A DNA stretch of 64,000 bases from JANQPX01 sp965204405. Its GTDB lineage: Bacteria > Pseudomonadota > Alphaproteobacteria > Geminicoccales > Geminicoccaceae. The notes below the pieces were generated by a model that saw nothing but the letters and a program-made list of their open reading frames with translations, ran no database searches and was not told the origin of the DNA. The stretch's first letter is position 1; each line of letters starts with the position of its first letter. The position numbers were made by a program, and so were the translations under genes. Positions 48,723 through 58,019 of the stretch are shown in pieces. The DNA lies in contig CBDBEN010000002.1 of NCBI GenBank assembly GCA_965204405.1, positions 434,001-498,000 of the forward strand, given 5' to 3'.

Positions 48723-49538
48723 ATGATGGGAAACAACGGAGAGGCACACGGTTTCGCCGGCAAGGTCGCGGTGATCACTGGCAGCACACAGGGGTTGGGC
48801 GAGGGCGTCGCCCGATTGATGACCGCCCGTGGCGCCGAAGGCCTGGTGCTTTGCGGACGGAATGCCGAGCGTGGCGAGGTGCTCGCAAAGGAGCTGTCCG
48901 ACCTCGGCAGCCGAACGATCTTCGTTCGGGCAGATCTCGGCAAGGTTGCCGATGGGCAGAACGTGATCGATCAGGCGGAAAAAACATTCGGACATTTGGA
49001 CTGCCTCGTGAACTGCGCCGCCGCCACCGATCGCGGCACCATCGAGAACACCACCGAGGAGATCTGGGACAAGCTGTTCGATCTCAATGTGAAGGCCCAG
49101 TTCTTCATGGCGCAGCGGGCTATTGAAGTGATGCGCCGTTACAAGGTTGCCGGCACGATCGTCAATATCGGCACGATCGTGGCCCATGGCGGCCCGCCCT
49201 TCCTCATTCCCTATTCCAGCTCCAAAGGAGCGCTTTCCATCATGACCCGTGCAGTCGCCAACGCGGTGCGCCACGATCGGATCAGGATGAACACGCTGAA
49301 CATCGGCTGGACCAACACGCCCCGCGAACATATCGTTCAGACCGAGGTTCATTCCCGCCCTGAGAACTGGCTCGAGCTTGCTAGCGAGTCTCAGCCTTTC
49401 GGCCGATTGATCGAAGTCGACGATGTTGCCCGCGCGGTGGCCTTTCTGGCGTCCGCCGAATCGGGCCTGATGACCGGCGCGGTGATCGACTTCGACCAGA
49501 ACATCATCGGCACCATGGACGAAAATCCCGGCATGTAG
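48723..49538 (+). CDS. short-chain dehydrogenase/reductase with threonine in place of the active serine
   Basis: A 271-residue SDR. The cofactor loop is ITGSTQGLGEGVARLM, with VNCAAATDRG where most have NNAG. The catalytic tyrosine and lysine are in YSSSKGALS. Thirteen residues before the tyrosine, where a serine is expected, there is a threonine (IVNIGTIVAHGG). Threonine can sometimes replace serine, so activity is possible. The start has GGGAGG close by; 48726 is an equal alternative. Divergent from the YbjQ gene. The substrate is unknown. Confidence 0.86.
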   Translation: MMGNNGEAHGFAGKVAVITGSTQGLGEGVARLMTARGAEGLVLCGRNAERGEVLAKELSDLGSRTIFVRADLGKVADGQNVIDQAEKTFGHLDCLVNCAAATDRGTIENTTEEIWDKLFDLNVKAQFFMAQRAIEVMRRYKVAGTIVNIGTIVAHGGPPFLIPYSSSKGALSIMTRAVANAVRHDRIRMNTLNIGWTNTPREHIVQTEVHSRPENWLELASESQPFGRLIEVDDVARAVAFLASAESGLMTGAVIDFDQNIIGTMDENPGM

Positions 49539-49818
49539 GCTCGCGCATCGACCCAAATCGGTCGTTCAGACCGGCTTGGCAAGATTGATGCAATACCAGC
49601 AATCCAGTGCGCCTTCACCTGGATCTTTTGAATGAGCTATGAGCGGGCGCACTTGGTCGTTGGCACCGTTTCGCGTTTGCCATCAGTCTCTTGTTGTCGA
49701 AGGGTTCGCGATGGTCTGAGGAATGGACTATGCTATGCTGAATGAAAATTTGTCGCTATATCGGCTAATGAACTTGGTTTGAGCATGATGGCTTCGGCCC
49801 AAGAAACAGGGGGTAGAG

Positions 49819-50814
49819 ATGATTGAGAGACGGTGGCTGCTGGTCGCGGCAATGGCGGCTTCCTTGGGCGCTGCATCGTCCGGCGAGGTGAGGGCGACAT
49901 CGGAGAATATCGGCACTCTCCGTCTCGGCGTACTTGGTTTCGGTACCGTCAATTGGGAACTGGACGTCATCAAAACCCACGGCCTCGACGAGGAGCGCAG
50001 CTTCACTTTGCATGTCGAAGGGTTCGGTGGCGGCCAGGCGACCAAGGTGGCCCTGCAGGGTGACGCGGTCGATGGCATCGTCAGCGACTGGCTTTGGGTA
50101 TCGCGTCAGCGGGCCGATGGCGAAAACCTCGTCTTCATTCCCTATTCGAGCACGGTGGGCGCTCTGATGCTTCCGCCAGACTCCGACGTTAAAAGTCTCG
50201 AGGATCTTGCCGGCAAGAAGATCGGGGTTGCCGGCGGTGCGCTCGACAAGAGTTGGCTGTTGATTCAAGGGGTGGCTCAGCAGCGCCACGGATTGGATCT
50301 CGCAAACGAGGTCGAAGCCGTTTTTGGCGCGCCGCCGCTTCTCAATGAAAAACTGCAGACCGGCGAGCTGGATGCTGTGCTCAACTATTGGCACTTCTGC
50401 GCACGCCTCGAAGCACGGGGCTACACGCGGCTTTTAGGTGTCAATGAAGCGGCTGCGGAACTCGGTGTCACCAGTGACGTGCCGCAGCTCGGCTATGTTT
50501 TTCGCGAGGACTTTGCCAATGAGAACGCGGATCTGATCGAAGCCTTCGCTGATGCCTCCCGCGCAGCCAAAACGAAGCTTCAAACCGACGAGGAGTGGGA
50601 ACGCCTGCGCGAACTGACCAAGGCCAAGGACGACGTCACCCTCGAAGCCCTGAAACTGCGCTTCCAGGAAGGCATTCCACTGAGCTGGGGTGAGGCCGAG
50701 CGCGCTGATGCCGGCAAGCTCTACGGCATTCTTTCCGAGCTCGGCGGGGAAGACCTGGTGGGCGAATCGCCGACCTTGATGCCGGGCACCTTCTGGCCGA
50801 ACGTCGCCTTTTAG
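49819..50814 (+). CDS. ABC transporter substrate-binding protein, NitT/TauT type
   Basis: A 331-residue periplasmic protein. The N-terminal signal peptide is MIERRWLLVAAMAASLGAAS. The binding domain has features of the NrtA/SsuA/ThiY-like fold: SDWLWVSRQRADGENLVFIP, SLEDLAGKKIGVAGGALDKS and LLNEKLQTGELDAVLNYWHF. The ligand is unknown. The permease follows 23 bp later and the ATPase after that, forming a complete importer. The 280 bp before it hold no gene and probably the promoter. Confidence 0.88.
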   Translation: MIERRWLLVAAMAASLGAASSGEVRATSENIGTLRLGVLGFGTVNWELDVIKTHGLDEERSFTLHVEGFGGGQATKVALQGDAVDGIVSDWLWVSRQRADGENLVFIPYSSTVGALMLPPDSDVKSLEDLAGKKIGVAGGALDKSWLLIQGVAQQRHGLDLANEVEAVFGAPPLLNEKLQTGELDAVLNYWHFCARLEARGYTRLLGVNEAAAELGVTSDVPQLGYVFREDFANENADLIEAFADASRAAKTKLQTDEEWERLRELTKAKDDVTLEALKLRFQEGIPLSWGEAERADAGKLYGILSELGGEDLVGESPTLMPGTFWPNVAF

Positions 50815-50837
50815 GCTGCCGCGCACGAATACCTGAC

Positions 50838-51647
50838 GTGGCAAGCAAGACGGAGGCTAGCCTCCCCCAAAAAGACGCCTCGAGCCGACATCATCGGGAA
50901 ACATGGCAGGCCGCCGGCTATGCCCTGCTGTCTCTTGGGTTATTGGTCGTCGTCTGGTATCTGGCCGCACTCATTGCCGACGACCCCAGGCGCCTGCCGA
51001 CACCGGGCATGGTAATCCTTCAGATCGTGGACGAGACCGCGAAAGGGGATCTGCCTTACCACTTGAGCGTAACGCTCCTTCGAGTCGCGGCGAGCTTTGC
51101 GGTCGCCATGTTCCTCGGAACCGCCATCGGCTTTGCCATGGGGCGGATCGCCTGGCTGGATCAGATGGGTCATGCCTGGCTGGTCTTTTTCTTGAACATG
51201 CCGGCGTTGGTAATCATCGTGCTTTGCTACATCTGGATCGGCTTGATCGAAACCGCGGTTGTGGTTGCCGTTGCCCTCAACAAGATCCCCAATGTCGTTG
51301 TCACGGTCAGGGAAGGGGCACGTGCCCTCGACAAGAGCCTTTTGGAGATGGCGGAAAGCTTTCGGATCGGTCGCTGGAAAACCTTCACCAAGGTGATCCT
51401 CCCCCAACTCTACCCCTATCTTGCCGCCGCCGCACGTTCGGGCTTGGCCCTGATCTGGAAGATCGTCCTGGTCACCGAACTTCTCGGCCGTTCCAGCGGT
51501 GTCGGTTTCAAGATCTTCGAATTCTTCGCCAACTTCGATGTGGACAAGATCCTTGCCTACTCCCTTGCCTTCACCATGGTCATCCTGATGATTGAATGGC
51601 TCCTGATGATGCCGCTGGAACGCCGCGTCACCCGCTGGCGGCAATAG
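50838..51647 (+). CDS. ABC transporter permease, NitT/TauT type
   Basis: A 269-residue inner-membrane protein with about six helices. The EAA-type loop reads DKSLLEMAESFRIGRWKTFT followed by KVILPQLYPYLAAAARSGLA. The start codon is GTG. The N-terminal tail is polar (KTEASLPQKDASSRHHRETW). It lies between the binding-protein and ATPase genes with 10-23 bp gaps, so all three form one operon. Confidence 0.9.
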   Translation: MASKTEASLPQKDASSRHHRETWQAAGYALLSLGLLVVVWYLAALIADDPRRLPTPGMVILQIVDETAKGDLPYHLSVTLLRVAASFAVAMFLGTAIGFAMGRIAWLDQMGHAWLVFFLNMPALVIIVLCYIWIGLIETAVVVAVALNKIPNVVVTVREGARALDKSLLEMAESFRIGRWKTFTKVILPQLYPYLAAAARSGLALIWKIVLVTELLGRSSGVGFKIFEFFANFDVDKILAYSLAFTMVILMIEWLLMMPLERRVTRWRQ

Positions 51648-51657
51648 CAGGGTCGGC

Positions 51658-52416
51658 ATGACTTTAGCCCTTCAAGCCCGCGTGACAGAGAAGCGCTTTC
51701 CTCCGGTTGGTGATGCGCCGGCGAAACTGGTGGTGCGCGATCTCAAGCTCGATGTGCCGGAGAATGGTTTCGTCGCCCTGTTCGGACCCAGCGGCTGTGG
51801 CAAGACTACGATCCTTAACCTGCTGGCAGGCCTGGATCGGGATTTTGACGGAGAGATTAGCAAACGAGATGATGAGGGCTTGGCCTATGTCTTTCAGGAG
51901 CCGCGCCTGCTTCCCTGGCTGACGGTCGAGGACAATCTCAAGCTTGTCCTGAAAGAGCAGGCTGACGACGACGCGCTGATCAGGCAATGGCTTTTGGAAA
52001 TGGGCCTTGGCGATGTGCGGCATGTCTTCGCCAACCGGCTCTCGCTCGGCATGGCAAGGCGGGTGGCGCTGGCGCGTGCCTTCATCATCCGTCCCTCGCT
52101 TCTCCTGATGGACGAGCCTTTCGTGTCGCTCGACGAGCCCACCGCCCACCGCTTGCAGCATCTTCTGCTCGACATCTTGGACCAGCATCCCGCCGCCGTG
52201 GTGTTCGTCACCCACAGCCTTCGCGAAGCGATCACACTCGCCGAACAGATCGTCTTTCTCACCCCGTCACCGACCAAGGTCCTGCGTACCGTCGACGTGC
52301 CGCTGACGGACGACGAGCGGCGGAACGAAAGAGCGGTCGAGCGGTTCAGGCTGGCGCTGATGGATTTGCCCGATTGGGGGGACGAAACATCGTCCGATAT
52401 GATGGACGAGAGCTGA
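51658..52416 (+). CDS. ABC transporter ATPase, NitT/TauT type, with altered signature
   Basis: A 252-residue ATPase. Walker A is GPSGCGKTTILNLLAG and Walker B is LLLMDEPFVSLDEPT, with a switch histidine in FVTHSLREAI. The signature motif is LSLGMARRVALARAF: the first glycine of the usual LSGG is leucine while the second is kept, as happens in some relatives. The Q-loop section AYVFQEPRLLPWLTVEDNL is typical. It completes the importer with the two preceding genes. Confidence 0.9.
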   Translation: MTLALQARVTEKRFPPVGDAPAKLVVRDLKLDVPENGFVALFGPSGCGKTTILNLLAGLDRDFDGEISKRDDEGLAYVFQEPRLLPWLTVEDNLKLVLKEQADDDALIRQWLLEMGLGDVRHVFANRLSLGMARRVALARAFIIRPSLLLMDEPFVSLDEPTAHRLQHLLLDILDQHPAAVVFVTHSLREAITLAEQIVFLTPSPTKVLRTVDVPLTDDERRNERAVERFRLALMDLPDWGDETSSDMMDES

Positions 52417-52439
52417 CCCGCACCGGTATGCCGGTCTCT

Positions 52440-53030
52440 TTATCCAGGCTTGGTGAACCTCGTCCAGGCGAGGCCGGCGCCGGCCAGCAGCCCGAAAAGG
52501 TGACCTTCCCAGGAAACACCTGCGGTGCCCGGGAGAATGCCGCCGATGATTGCAGTCCCGTAGGTCACGCCGACAAAGATGGCGACGAGCGATGAGATCA
52601 GCCGGCGTTCCAGAAGGCCGGCGACGATCAAAAAACCCATGAGAGCATAGATCAACCCGCTTGCCCCGATATGCAAAGCGCTCCTGCCGAACAGCCAAAG
52701 CGCCACCCCTGATATCAAGGTCAGCATGATCATCGTCGACCAGGGGCGTCGCCTGCTGATCACCAGCAGGCCGAGCAGGATGACGAGCGGAACGGTGTTG
52801 GAGAGGAGATGGCCGAGATTGCCGTGCAGGAACGGCATGGCGGCGACACCGGTAAGGCCGGTAATGCTTCGCGGCACGAGGCCCAGTCTTTCAAGCGGCA
52901 GGAACAAATCGAGGATGAAAACCGCCCAGATGATCCCGACGAACCAGATAATCGGCAGAACGCGGTCCTGCAGCGACGATGCCGCCCCGCCGTTCCGGCT
53001 TCCGCTTGAACTATTCGATCGTTGCCGCAT
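52440..53030 (-). CDS. rhomboid-family intramembrane serine protease
   Basis: A 196-residue membrane protein with six or seven helices. The catalytic serine lies in HIGASGLIYALMGF (GASG) and the histidine in WEGHLFGLLAGAG; the conserved HLLSNTVPLVILLG section gives the oxyanion-site histidine and asparagine. It cleaves membrane protein segments; targets are unknown. The start at 53030 is preferred over 53084, which adds an odd lead. It lies leftward between two rightward ABC operons. Confidence 0.9.
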   Translation of the reverse strand: MRQRSNSSSGSRNGGAASSLQDRVLPIIWFVGIIWAVFILDLFLPLERLGLVPRSITGLTGVAAMPFLHGNLGHLLSNTVPLVILLGLLVISRRRPWSTMIMLTLISGVALWLFGRSALHIGASGLIYALMGFLIVAGLLERRLISSLVAIFVGVTYGTAIIGGILPGTAGVSWEGHLFGLLAGAGLAWTRFTKPG

Positions 53031-53217
53031 CGTTAGAGCGGGCCTTTCGTGGCATGTTCTACGAAGCCATGATGCCTGGAGCATGACGGGGAGGCAACGG
53101 CGCGAAAGCTTGGGCTTGGTCCCTTGACCGGCAACAGACCCGTCGTCAGGTTAGGACCGGCGCTCTGGCAAGGGAGAGGAGCGGGATTGCACGGAAACGG
53201 GAACATCGCGCGCAAAC

Positions 53218-54000
53218 ATGCCTGACAACCAAGAACTTCGAAAAGAGACCGCGCTGGATGTCGGCGAGCTTAGCCACCGGTTTGGCAAGCGCCACGCCCT
53301 GGACAACGTCTCCTTCACGATCGAGCCGGGCATGTTCACCATCCTGCTCGGCCAGAATGGTGCGGGCAAGACGACGCTCTTCAATCTGATCACCAGGCTT
53401 TACAACAATCGCGTCGGTCATATCCGGATCTTCGGCACCGAGATGCGGACGAACCCGACCGCGGCCCTCGCCAAGCTCGGCGTGGTGTTCCAGCAGCGGA
53501 CCGTCGATCTCGACCTTTCGGTTCGCCAGAACCTTCTGTATCACGGCGGCCTTCACGGACTGTCTCGGGGAGAAGCGAAAAGCCGGACTGACGCGGAGCT
53601 GGAACGGTTCGAGCTTGCCGACCGGGCGCATGACAAGGTTCGGGAGCTGTCCGGCGGTCAGGTGCGGCGGGTGGAAATCGCGCGCGCCCTGATCCATCGC
53701 CCGAAAATGCTTCTCCTGGATGAACCGACCGTCGGCCTTGATATCGGTTCCAGGCAAACCATCCTCGATCATGTGCAAAAGCTCTGCAAAAGCGATGACC
53801 TCGGTGTGCTCTGGGCCACCCATCTGATCGACGAAGCCGAGGACGCTGATCAGGTGATCGTGCTGCACCAGGGCAAGACATTGGCGACTGGTTCGGCCAG
53901 CGCGGTCTGCAAGCAAGCCGGCACCAAGACCCTTCGCGACGCCTTCACCAAACTCACTGCCATGGCTGCCACGGGCAGCGCGGAAACGTCAGCCGCATGA
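53218..54000 (+). CDS. ABC transporter ATPase, PQQ-alcohol/lanthanide-associated (PedB/LutE) type
   Basis: A 260-residue ATPase. Walker A is GQNGAGKTTLFNLI, the signature is LSGGQVRRVEIARAL and Walker B is MLLLDEPTVGLDIGS. The sections FEIEPGMFTILLGQ-like TIEPGMFTILLGQNG and GVVFQQRTVDLDLSVRQNLL match ATPases found next to quinoprotein alcohol dehydrogenase genes (PedABC of Pseudomonas, LutEF of methylotrophs), where they are linked to lanthanide-dependent alcohol oxidation. The ATGA-type 4-bp overlap with the permease gene shows coupling. No dehydrogenase gene is in this window, so the role is inferred. Confidence 0.8.
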   Translation: MPDNQELRKETALDVGELSHRFGKRHALDNVSFTIEPGMFTILLGQNGAGKTTLFNLITRLYNNRVGHIRIFGTEMRTNPTAALAKLGVVFQQRTVDLDLSVRQNLLYHGGLHGLSRGEAKSRTDAELERFELADRAHDKVRELSGGQVRRVEIARALIHRPKMLLLDEPTVGLDIGSRQTILDHVQKLCKSDDLGVLWATHLIDEAEDADQVIVLHQGKTLATGSASAVCKQAGTKTLRDAFTKLTAMAATGSAETSAA

Positions 54001-54863
54001 GCACTACACCGATGATCGAGCAACAGGCAAGTCAACGAGGTGGCAGCACCACCCGCGCCACAAATTTTCTTAGAGCGGCTGAGGTGATTGTCTGGCGCGA
54101 AGGGCTGCGCTTCGTTCACCAGCGCGGCCGCTTCATCGCTGCCCTTGTCCGTCCGCTGGTCTGGCTCTTCATCTTTGCCGCCGGCTTCCGCTCGGTTCTC
54201 GGCGTCTCCATCCAGCCGCCCTATGTGACCTACGTGCTCTACGAGGTTTATATCACTCCCGGGCTCTGCGGCATGATCCTGCTGTTCGCCGGCATGCAAA
54301 GTTCGCTCGCCATGGTGTATGACCGCGAAATGGGTTCGATGCGCGTTCTGCTGGTGAGCCCGCTGCCACGCTGGTATCTCCTGGTGTGCAAGCTGATGGC
54401 GGGCGTGGTGGTAGCCGTGCTTCAGGTCTATGTCTTCCTGGTGATCGCCTGGTTTTGGGAAGTCGAGCCGCCTCTTATTGGCTACCTCACCGTGTTGCCG
54501 GCGCTTCTGCTTGCCGGCTTCATGCTGGGGGCACTCGGTCTTCTTCTCTCCTCGGTGATCAAGCAGCTCGAAAATTTCGCAGGGGTCATGAACTTCGTCA
54601 TCTTCCCGATGTTCTTCGCCTCATCCGCGCTCTACCCGCTTTGGCGTGTACGCGAGTCCAGCGTTCTCCTCTGGCAGCTCTGCCAGGCCAACCCTTTCAC
54701 CCACGCCGTCGAGATGGTCCGCTTTGCCCTCCACGGTCAGTTCGATTTTTTTTCGACATTCATCACCACGGCCTGCGCCATTCTGTTTCTCGGCATCGCC
54801 ATCTATGGCTACGACCCCGGCCGTGGCTTCATGCAGGCCAAACGCGGTGGCGGTCCCGGCTGA
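53997..54863 (+). CDS. ABC-2 type permease, PedC/LutF-like
   Basis: A 288-residue inner-membrane protein with about six helices and the ABC-2 phrase MVYDREMGSMRVLLVSPLPR. Also visible are GFRSVLGVSIQPPYVTYVLY and FVIFPMFFASSALYPLWRV, which are typical of the permeases paired with PedB/LutE-type ATPases. It overlaps the ATPase gene by 4 bp and ends 21 bp before the convergent RND operon. No substrate-binding partner is adjacent. Confidence 0.82.
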   Translation: MSTTPMIEQQASQRGGSTTRATNFLRAAEVIVWREGLRFVHQRGRFIAALVRPLVWLFIFAAGFRSVLGVSIQPPYVTYVLYEVYITPGLCGMILLFAGMQSSLAMVYDREMGSMRVLLVSPLPRWYLLVCKLMAGVVVAVLQVYVFLVIAWFWEVEPPLIGYLTVLPALLLAGFMLGALGLLLSSVIKQLENFAGVMNFVIFPMFFASSALYPLWRVRESSVLLWQLCQANPFTHAVEMVRFALHGQFDFFSTFITTACAILFLGIAIYGYDPGRGFMQAKRGGGPG

Positions 54864-54884
54864 TCGGCTCTTTTGAAGGAGGGT

Positions 54885-57800
54885 TCAGGCGGTCCGTGGC
54901 GTGGTGCGGAACAAGCCCTTGAACCACTCCCGAAGCCCCTGAAAGGCCACATACAGGACGGGTATGAAAAACACGCCGATGAAGGTTGCGAAGATCATAC
55001 CTGAGACCACGACGAAGCCCACCGACACCCGGCTGGCAGCACCCGCACCTGTCGCGAACACCAGCGGCAGGACACCGAAGATAAAGGAGAGGGCGGTCAT
55101 CATCACCGCGCGGAAACGCAGTCTCGCTGCGACCAGCGCCGCCTCCTGAACACCATCCCCATGCTCGCGCCGCGCTTTGGCGAACTCGACGATCAGGATC
55201 GCATTCTTGCTGGCAAGGCCGATCAGCATGACGATGCCGATCTGGGCGTAGAGGTTGTTGTCGAGGAAGGGGATGAGTGCCAGCGGCAGCAAGGCGCCGA
55301 AGATCGCGATCACCACCGAGCTGATTACGGATAACGGCAGCATCCAGCTTTCATATTGGGCGACCAGGAACAGATAGGCGAACACCAGTGCCAGCGCGAA
55401 GATGAACACCACCAGACCGCCCGCCTCCAATTCCTGCGACGTCGTGCCGGTCCATTCGATCCCGAACCCATCGGGCAGAGCCTCTGCTGCGACTTGCTCA
55501 AGCGCTACGATGGCCTCGCCGCTGCTTCGCCCGTCGGCAGGCGAGCCGGTGATCGCCGCCGACTTGAGCTGGTTGTAGCGGGTGATCGACAGTGGACCGA
55601 GGATCGGCTCGACCTCGACCAGCGTGCTGAGCGGCACCATGTCGCCCTGGGCATTGCGCACGTGGATTCGGTCGATGTCGTCGATCGTATCCCGCTGGTC
55701 GGCTTCAGCCTGGATGGTCACCCGGTAGACCTTACCGAAGAGGTTGAAGTCGTTGATGTAAAGCGAGCCGAGGTTAGCCTGAAGGGTCTGGAAAATCGTC
55801 GGGATGTCGACGCCCAGCGTCTCCGCCTTGTCCCGGTCCACCTCCAGGAAAAGCTGTGGGACATTGGCCGAATAGGTGCTGAAGACATCCTTCAGCGCTT
55901 CATTCTGATTGGCGCCGAACACCAGGCTTCGGACCGCCGCCGCCAGTGCCTGCGGGCTCTTGCTCTCATAGTCCTGGAGCTGCGCTTCGATCCCGCCGCC
56001 GGTGCCGAGGCCCATGATCGGCGGCAAGGGAAAGCCGAAGGCCGTTGCTTCGGGCATGGCTGCTAGCTTTTGGTTTACTTGGCCGAGGATCATGAACCAT
56101 TGCAGCTCGAACGCGGTACGCTCTTCCCAGGGAGCCAGGATCGGGATGACGAGCGCGCTGTTCGAGGCAGCGCCGGCAAGCAGACTGAAGCCTGCGACCG
56201 AGATGGTGTCGGTCACGCCATCGGTCTCGAGCAGCATTGCGGTCACCCGGTCGGTCACCTCTTCGGTGCGGCTGAGCGAGGCGCCGTCCGGGAGCTGGAT
56301 GTTGACGAAAAACACGCCCTTGTCCTCGAAGGGAATGAAGCCGCTCGGGGTTTTCTGGAACAGATAGTAGGTACCGCCGGCAAAGGCGATCAGGATGAGA
56401 AGGGCAAGCGGCATCAGCCGGATCAACTTGCCCACCACCCAGACATAGCCGTCCCTGGCCCGATTAACCAGCCAGGCAAAAGCCCGCAGCGGGCCTTTCG
56501 CTTCGTCAGATCCGGGCTTCAGCAGTAGCGAGCAAAGGGCAGGGGCAAGGGTCAGCGCGTTGATCGAGGAGATCACCACCGCAACGCAGATGGTCAGCGC
56601 GAATTGCTTGTAGAGTTCGCCGGTGATGCCCGGCATGAAGGTAACCGGAACGAACACAGCAAGCAGCACCAGCGTGGTGGCGATCACCGGCCCTGTAACC
56701 TCGCCCATTGCCTTGCGGGTCGCCTCCCTGGCCGTGGTGCCTGTCTCCGCCATCACCCGCTGAACGTTCTCCACCACCACGATGCTGTCGTCCACCACGA
56801 TGCCGATCGCCAGGATCACCGCGAACAGGGTCACCATATTGGCGGAGAAGCCCGCCACGTAGAGGATCGCAAAAGCGCCGATCAGCGAGACCGGAATCGC
56901 CAGTGTCGGGATGAGGGTCGAGCGCCAGTCGCCAAGGAACAGGAACGTGACCAGGACCACCAGAACGAAGGTAATCATCAGCGTCTGGATGACTTCTTGC
57001 ACCGAAGCCCGCACTGCCAAGGTGGTGTCATAGAGAATGCCGTGGGTCATATCCGGCGGGAAGCTCTTCGCCATCTCGTCCAGCTCGGCGTAGATCTGAT
57101 CGGCGACGTCGAGCGCGTTGGCCCCGGGCGATTGATAGACCGCGATCGAAGCACCCGGTTGATTGTTGAGCTTCGAGATCGCGCTGTAGGTCTCGGAGCC
57201 AAGCTCGACTCGGGCGATATCGCGCAGACGGACAAAGGACCCGTCCGCCTCCGCTCTGATAATGATATTTTCGAACTCTTCGACGCTCACCAGGCGTCCC
57301 TTGGCCTGGAGCGTATATTGAAAGGGTGGTGTGCCTTCGAACGGCGGTGCGCCGAGCTGTCCCGCCGAGGCCTGTATGTTCTGGCTCTCGATCGCGTTCG
57401 CAACGTCCGCCGTTGTCAGGCCGAGCGAGGTCAGCCGCTCCGGATCCATCCAGATACGCATGCCGTAATCAAGCGCCCCGAACTGCGCAACGCTGCCGAC
57501 GCCGTTGATTCGGGAAAGCCGGTCCTGCATGTAGATGGAGGCGTAGTTGCTGAGAAACAGCGCATCATGAGTGGCTTCGGGCGAGCCCAGATTGATCACC
57601 AGCAGCATGTTGGCGGACTGCTTTTGGGTGGTCACGCCCTGGTTACGCACCTCCTGGGGAAGCTGGGCCGTGGCGATCGTCACGCGGTTCTGCACATTCA
57701 CCGCCGCAATGTCGGGATCCGTCCCCACTTCAAACGTCACGGTGAGCTGGTAGCTCCCGCTGTTGGAACTGGTGGAGGACATGTAGAGCATGCCGTCCAC

Positions 57801-58016
57801 GCCGTTCACCTGCGCCTCGATCGGCGCCGCCACCGACTGCTCCACCACCTCGGCGCTGGCCCCCGGATAGACGGTCGTCACCTGAACCTGGGGCGGGGTA
57901 ATGTCCGGAAACTCCGCGACTGGGATGAGGTTGATCGAAATCCCGCCGGCGAGCAGGAACACGATCGAAATCACCAGCGCGAATTTCGGCCGGTCGATGA
58001 AAAAGCCGGAAAGCAT
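54885..58016 (-). CDS. RND multidrug efflux transporter, HAE1 (AcrB/MexB) family
   Basis: A 1043-residue inner-membrane pump with twelve helices and two large periplasmic loops. The proton relay is intact: the paired aspartates in GIVVDDSIVVVENVQRVM (about 405-420) and the lysine in GLASKNAILIVEFAKARRE. The opening MLSGFFIDRPKFALVISIVF is characteristic. It exports drugs, dyes or lipophilic compounds together with the adaptor and an outer-membrane channel. The channel gene is not in the window; a TolC elsewhere would be needed. It starts 3 bp after the adaptor stop. Confidence 0.95.
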   Translation of the reverse strand: MLSGFFIDRPKFALVISIVFLLAGGISINLIPVAEFPDITPPQVQVTTVYPGASAEVVEQSVAAPIEAQVNGVDGMLYMSSTSSNSGSYQLTVTFEVGTDPDIAAVNVQNRVTIATAQLPQEVRNQGVTTQKQSANMLLVINLGSPEATHDALFLSNYASIYMQDRLSRINGVGSVAQFGALDYGMRIWMDPERLTSLGLTTADVANAIESQNIQASAGQLGAPPFEGTPPFQYTLQAKGRLVSVEEFENIIIRAEADGSFVRLRDIARVELGSETYSAISKLNNQPGASIAVYQSPGANALDVADQIYAELDEMAKSFPPDMTHGILYDTTLAVRASVQEVIQTLMITFVLVVLVTFLFLGDWRSTLIPTLAIPVSLIGAFAILYVAGFSANMVTLFAVILAIGIVVDDSIVVVENVQRVMAETGTTAREATRKAMGEVTGPVIATTLVLLAVFVPVTFMPGITGELYKQFALTICVAVVISSINALTLAPALCSLLLKPGSDEAKGPLRAFAWLVNRARDGYVWVVGKLIRLMPLALLILIAFAGGTYYLFQKTPSGFIPFEDKGVFFVNIQLPDGASLSRTEEVTDRVTAMLLETDGVTDTISVAGFSLLAGAASNSALVIPILAPWEERTAFELQWFMILGQVNQKLAAMPEATAFGFPLPPIMGLGTGGGIEAQLQDYESKSPQALAAAVRSLVFGANQNEALKDVFSTYSANVPQLFLEVDRDKAETLGVDIPTIFQTLQANLGSLYINDFNLFGKVYRVTIQAEADQRDTIDDIDRIHVRNAQGDMVPLSTLVEVEPILGPLSITRYNQLKSAAITGSPADGRSSGEAIVALEQVAAEALPDGFGIEWTGTTSQELEAGGLVVFIFALALVFAYLFLVAQYESWMLPLSVISSVVIAIFGALLPLALIPFLDNNLYAQIGIVMLIGLASKNAILIVEFAKARREHGDGVQEAALVAARLRFRAVMMTALSFIFGVLPLVFATGAGAASRVSVGFVVVSGMIFATFIGVFFIPVLYVAFQGLREWFKGLFRTTPRTA

Positions 58017-58019
58017 GGT

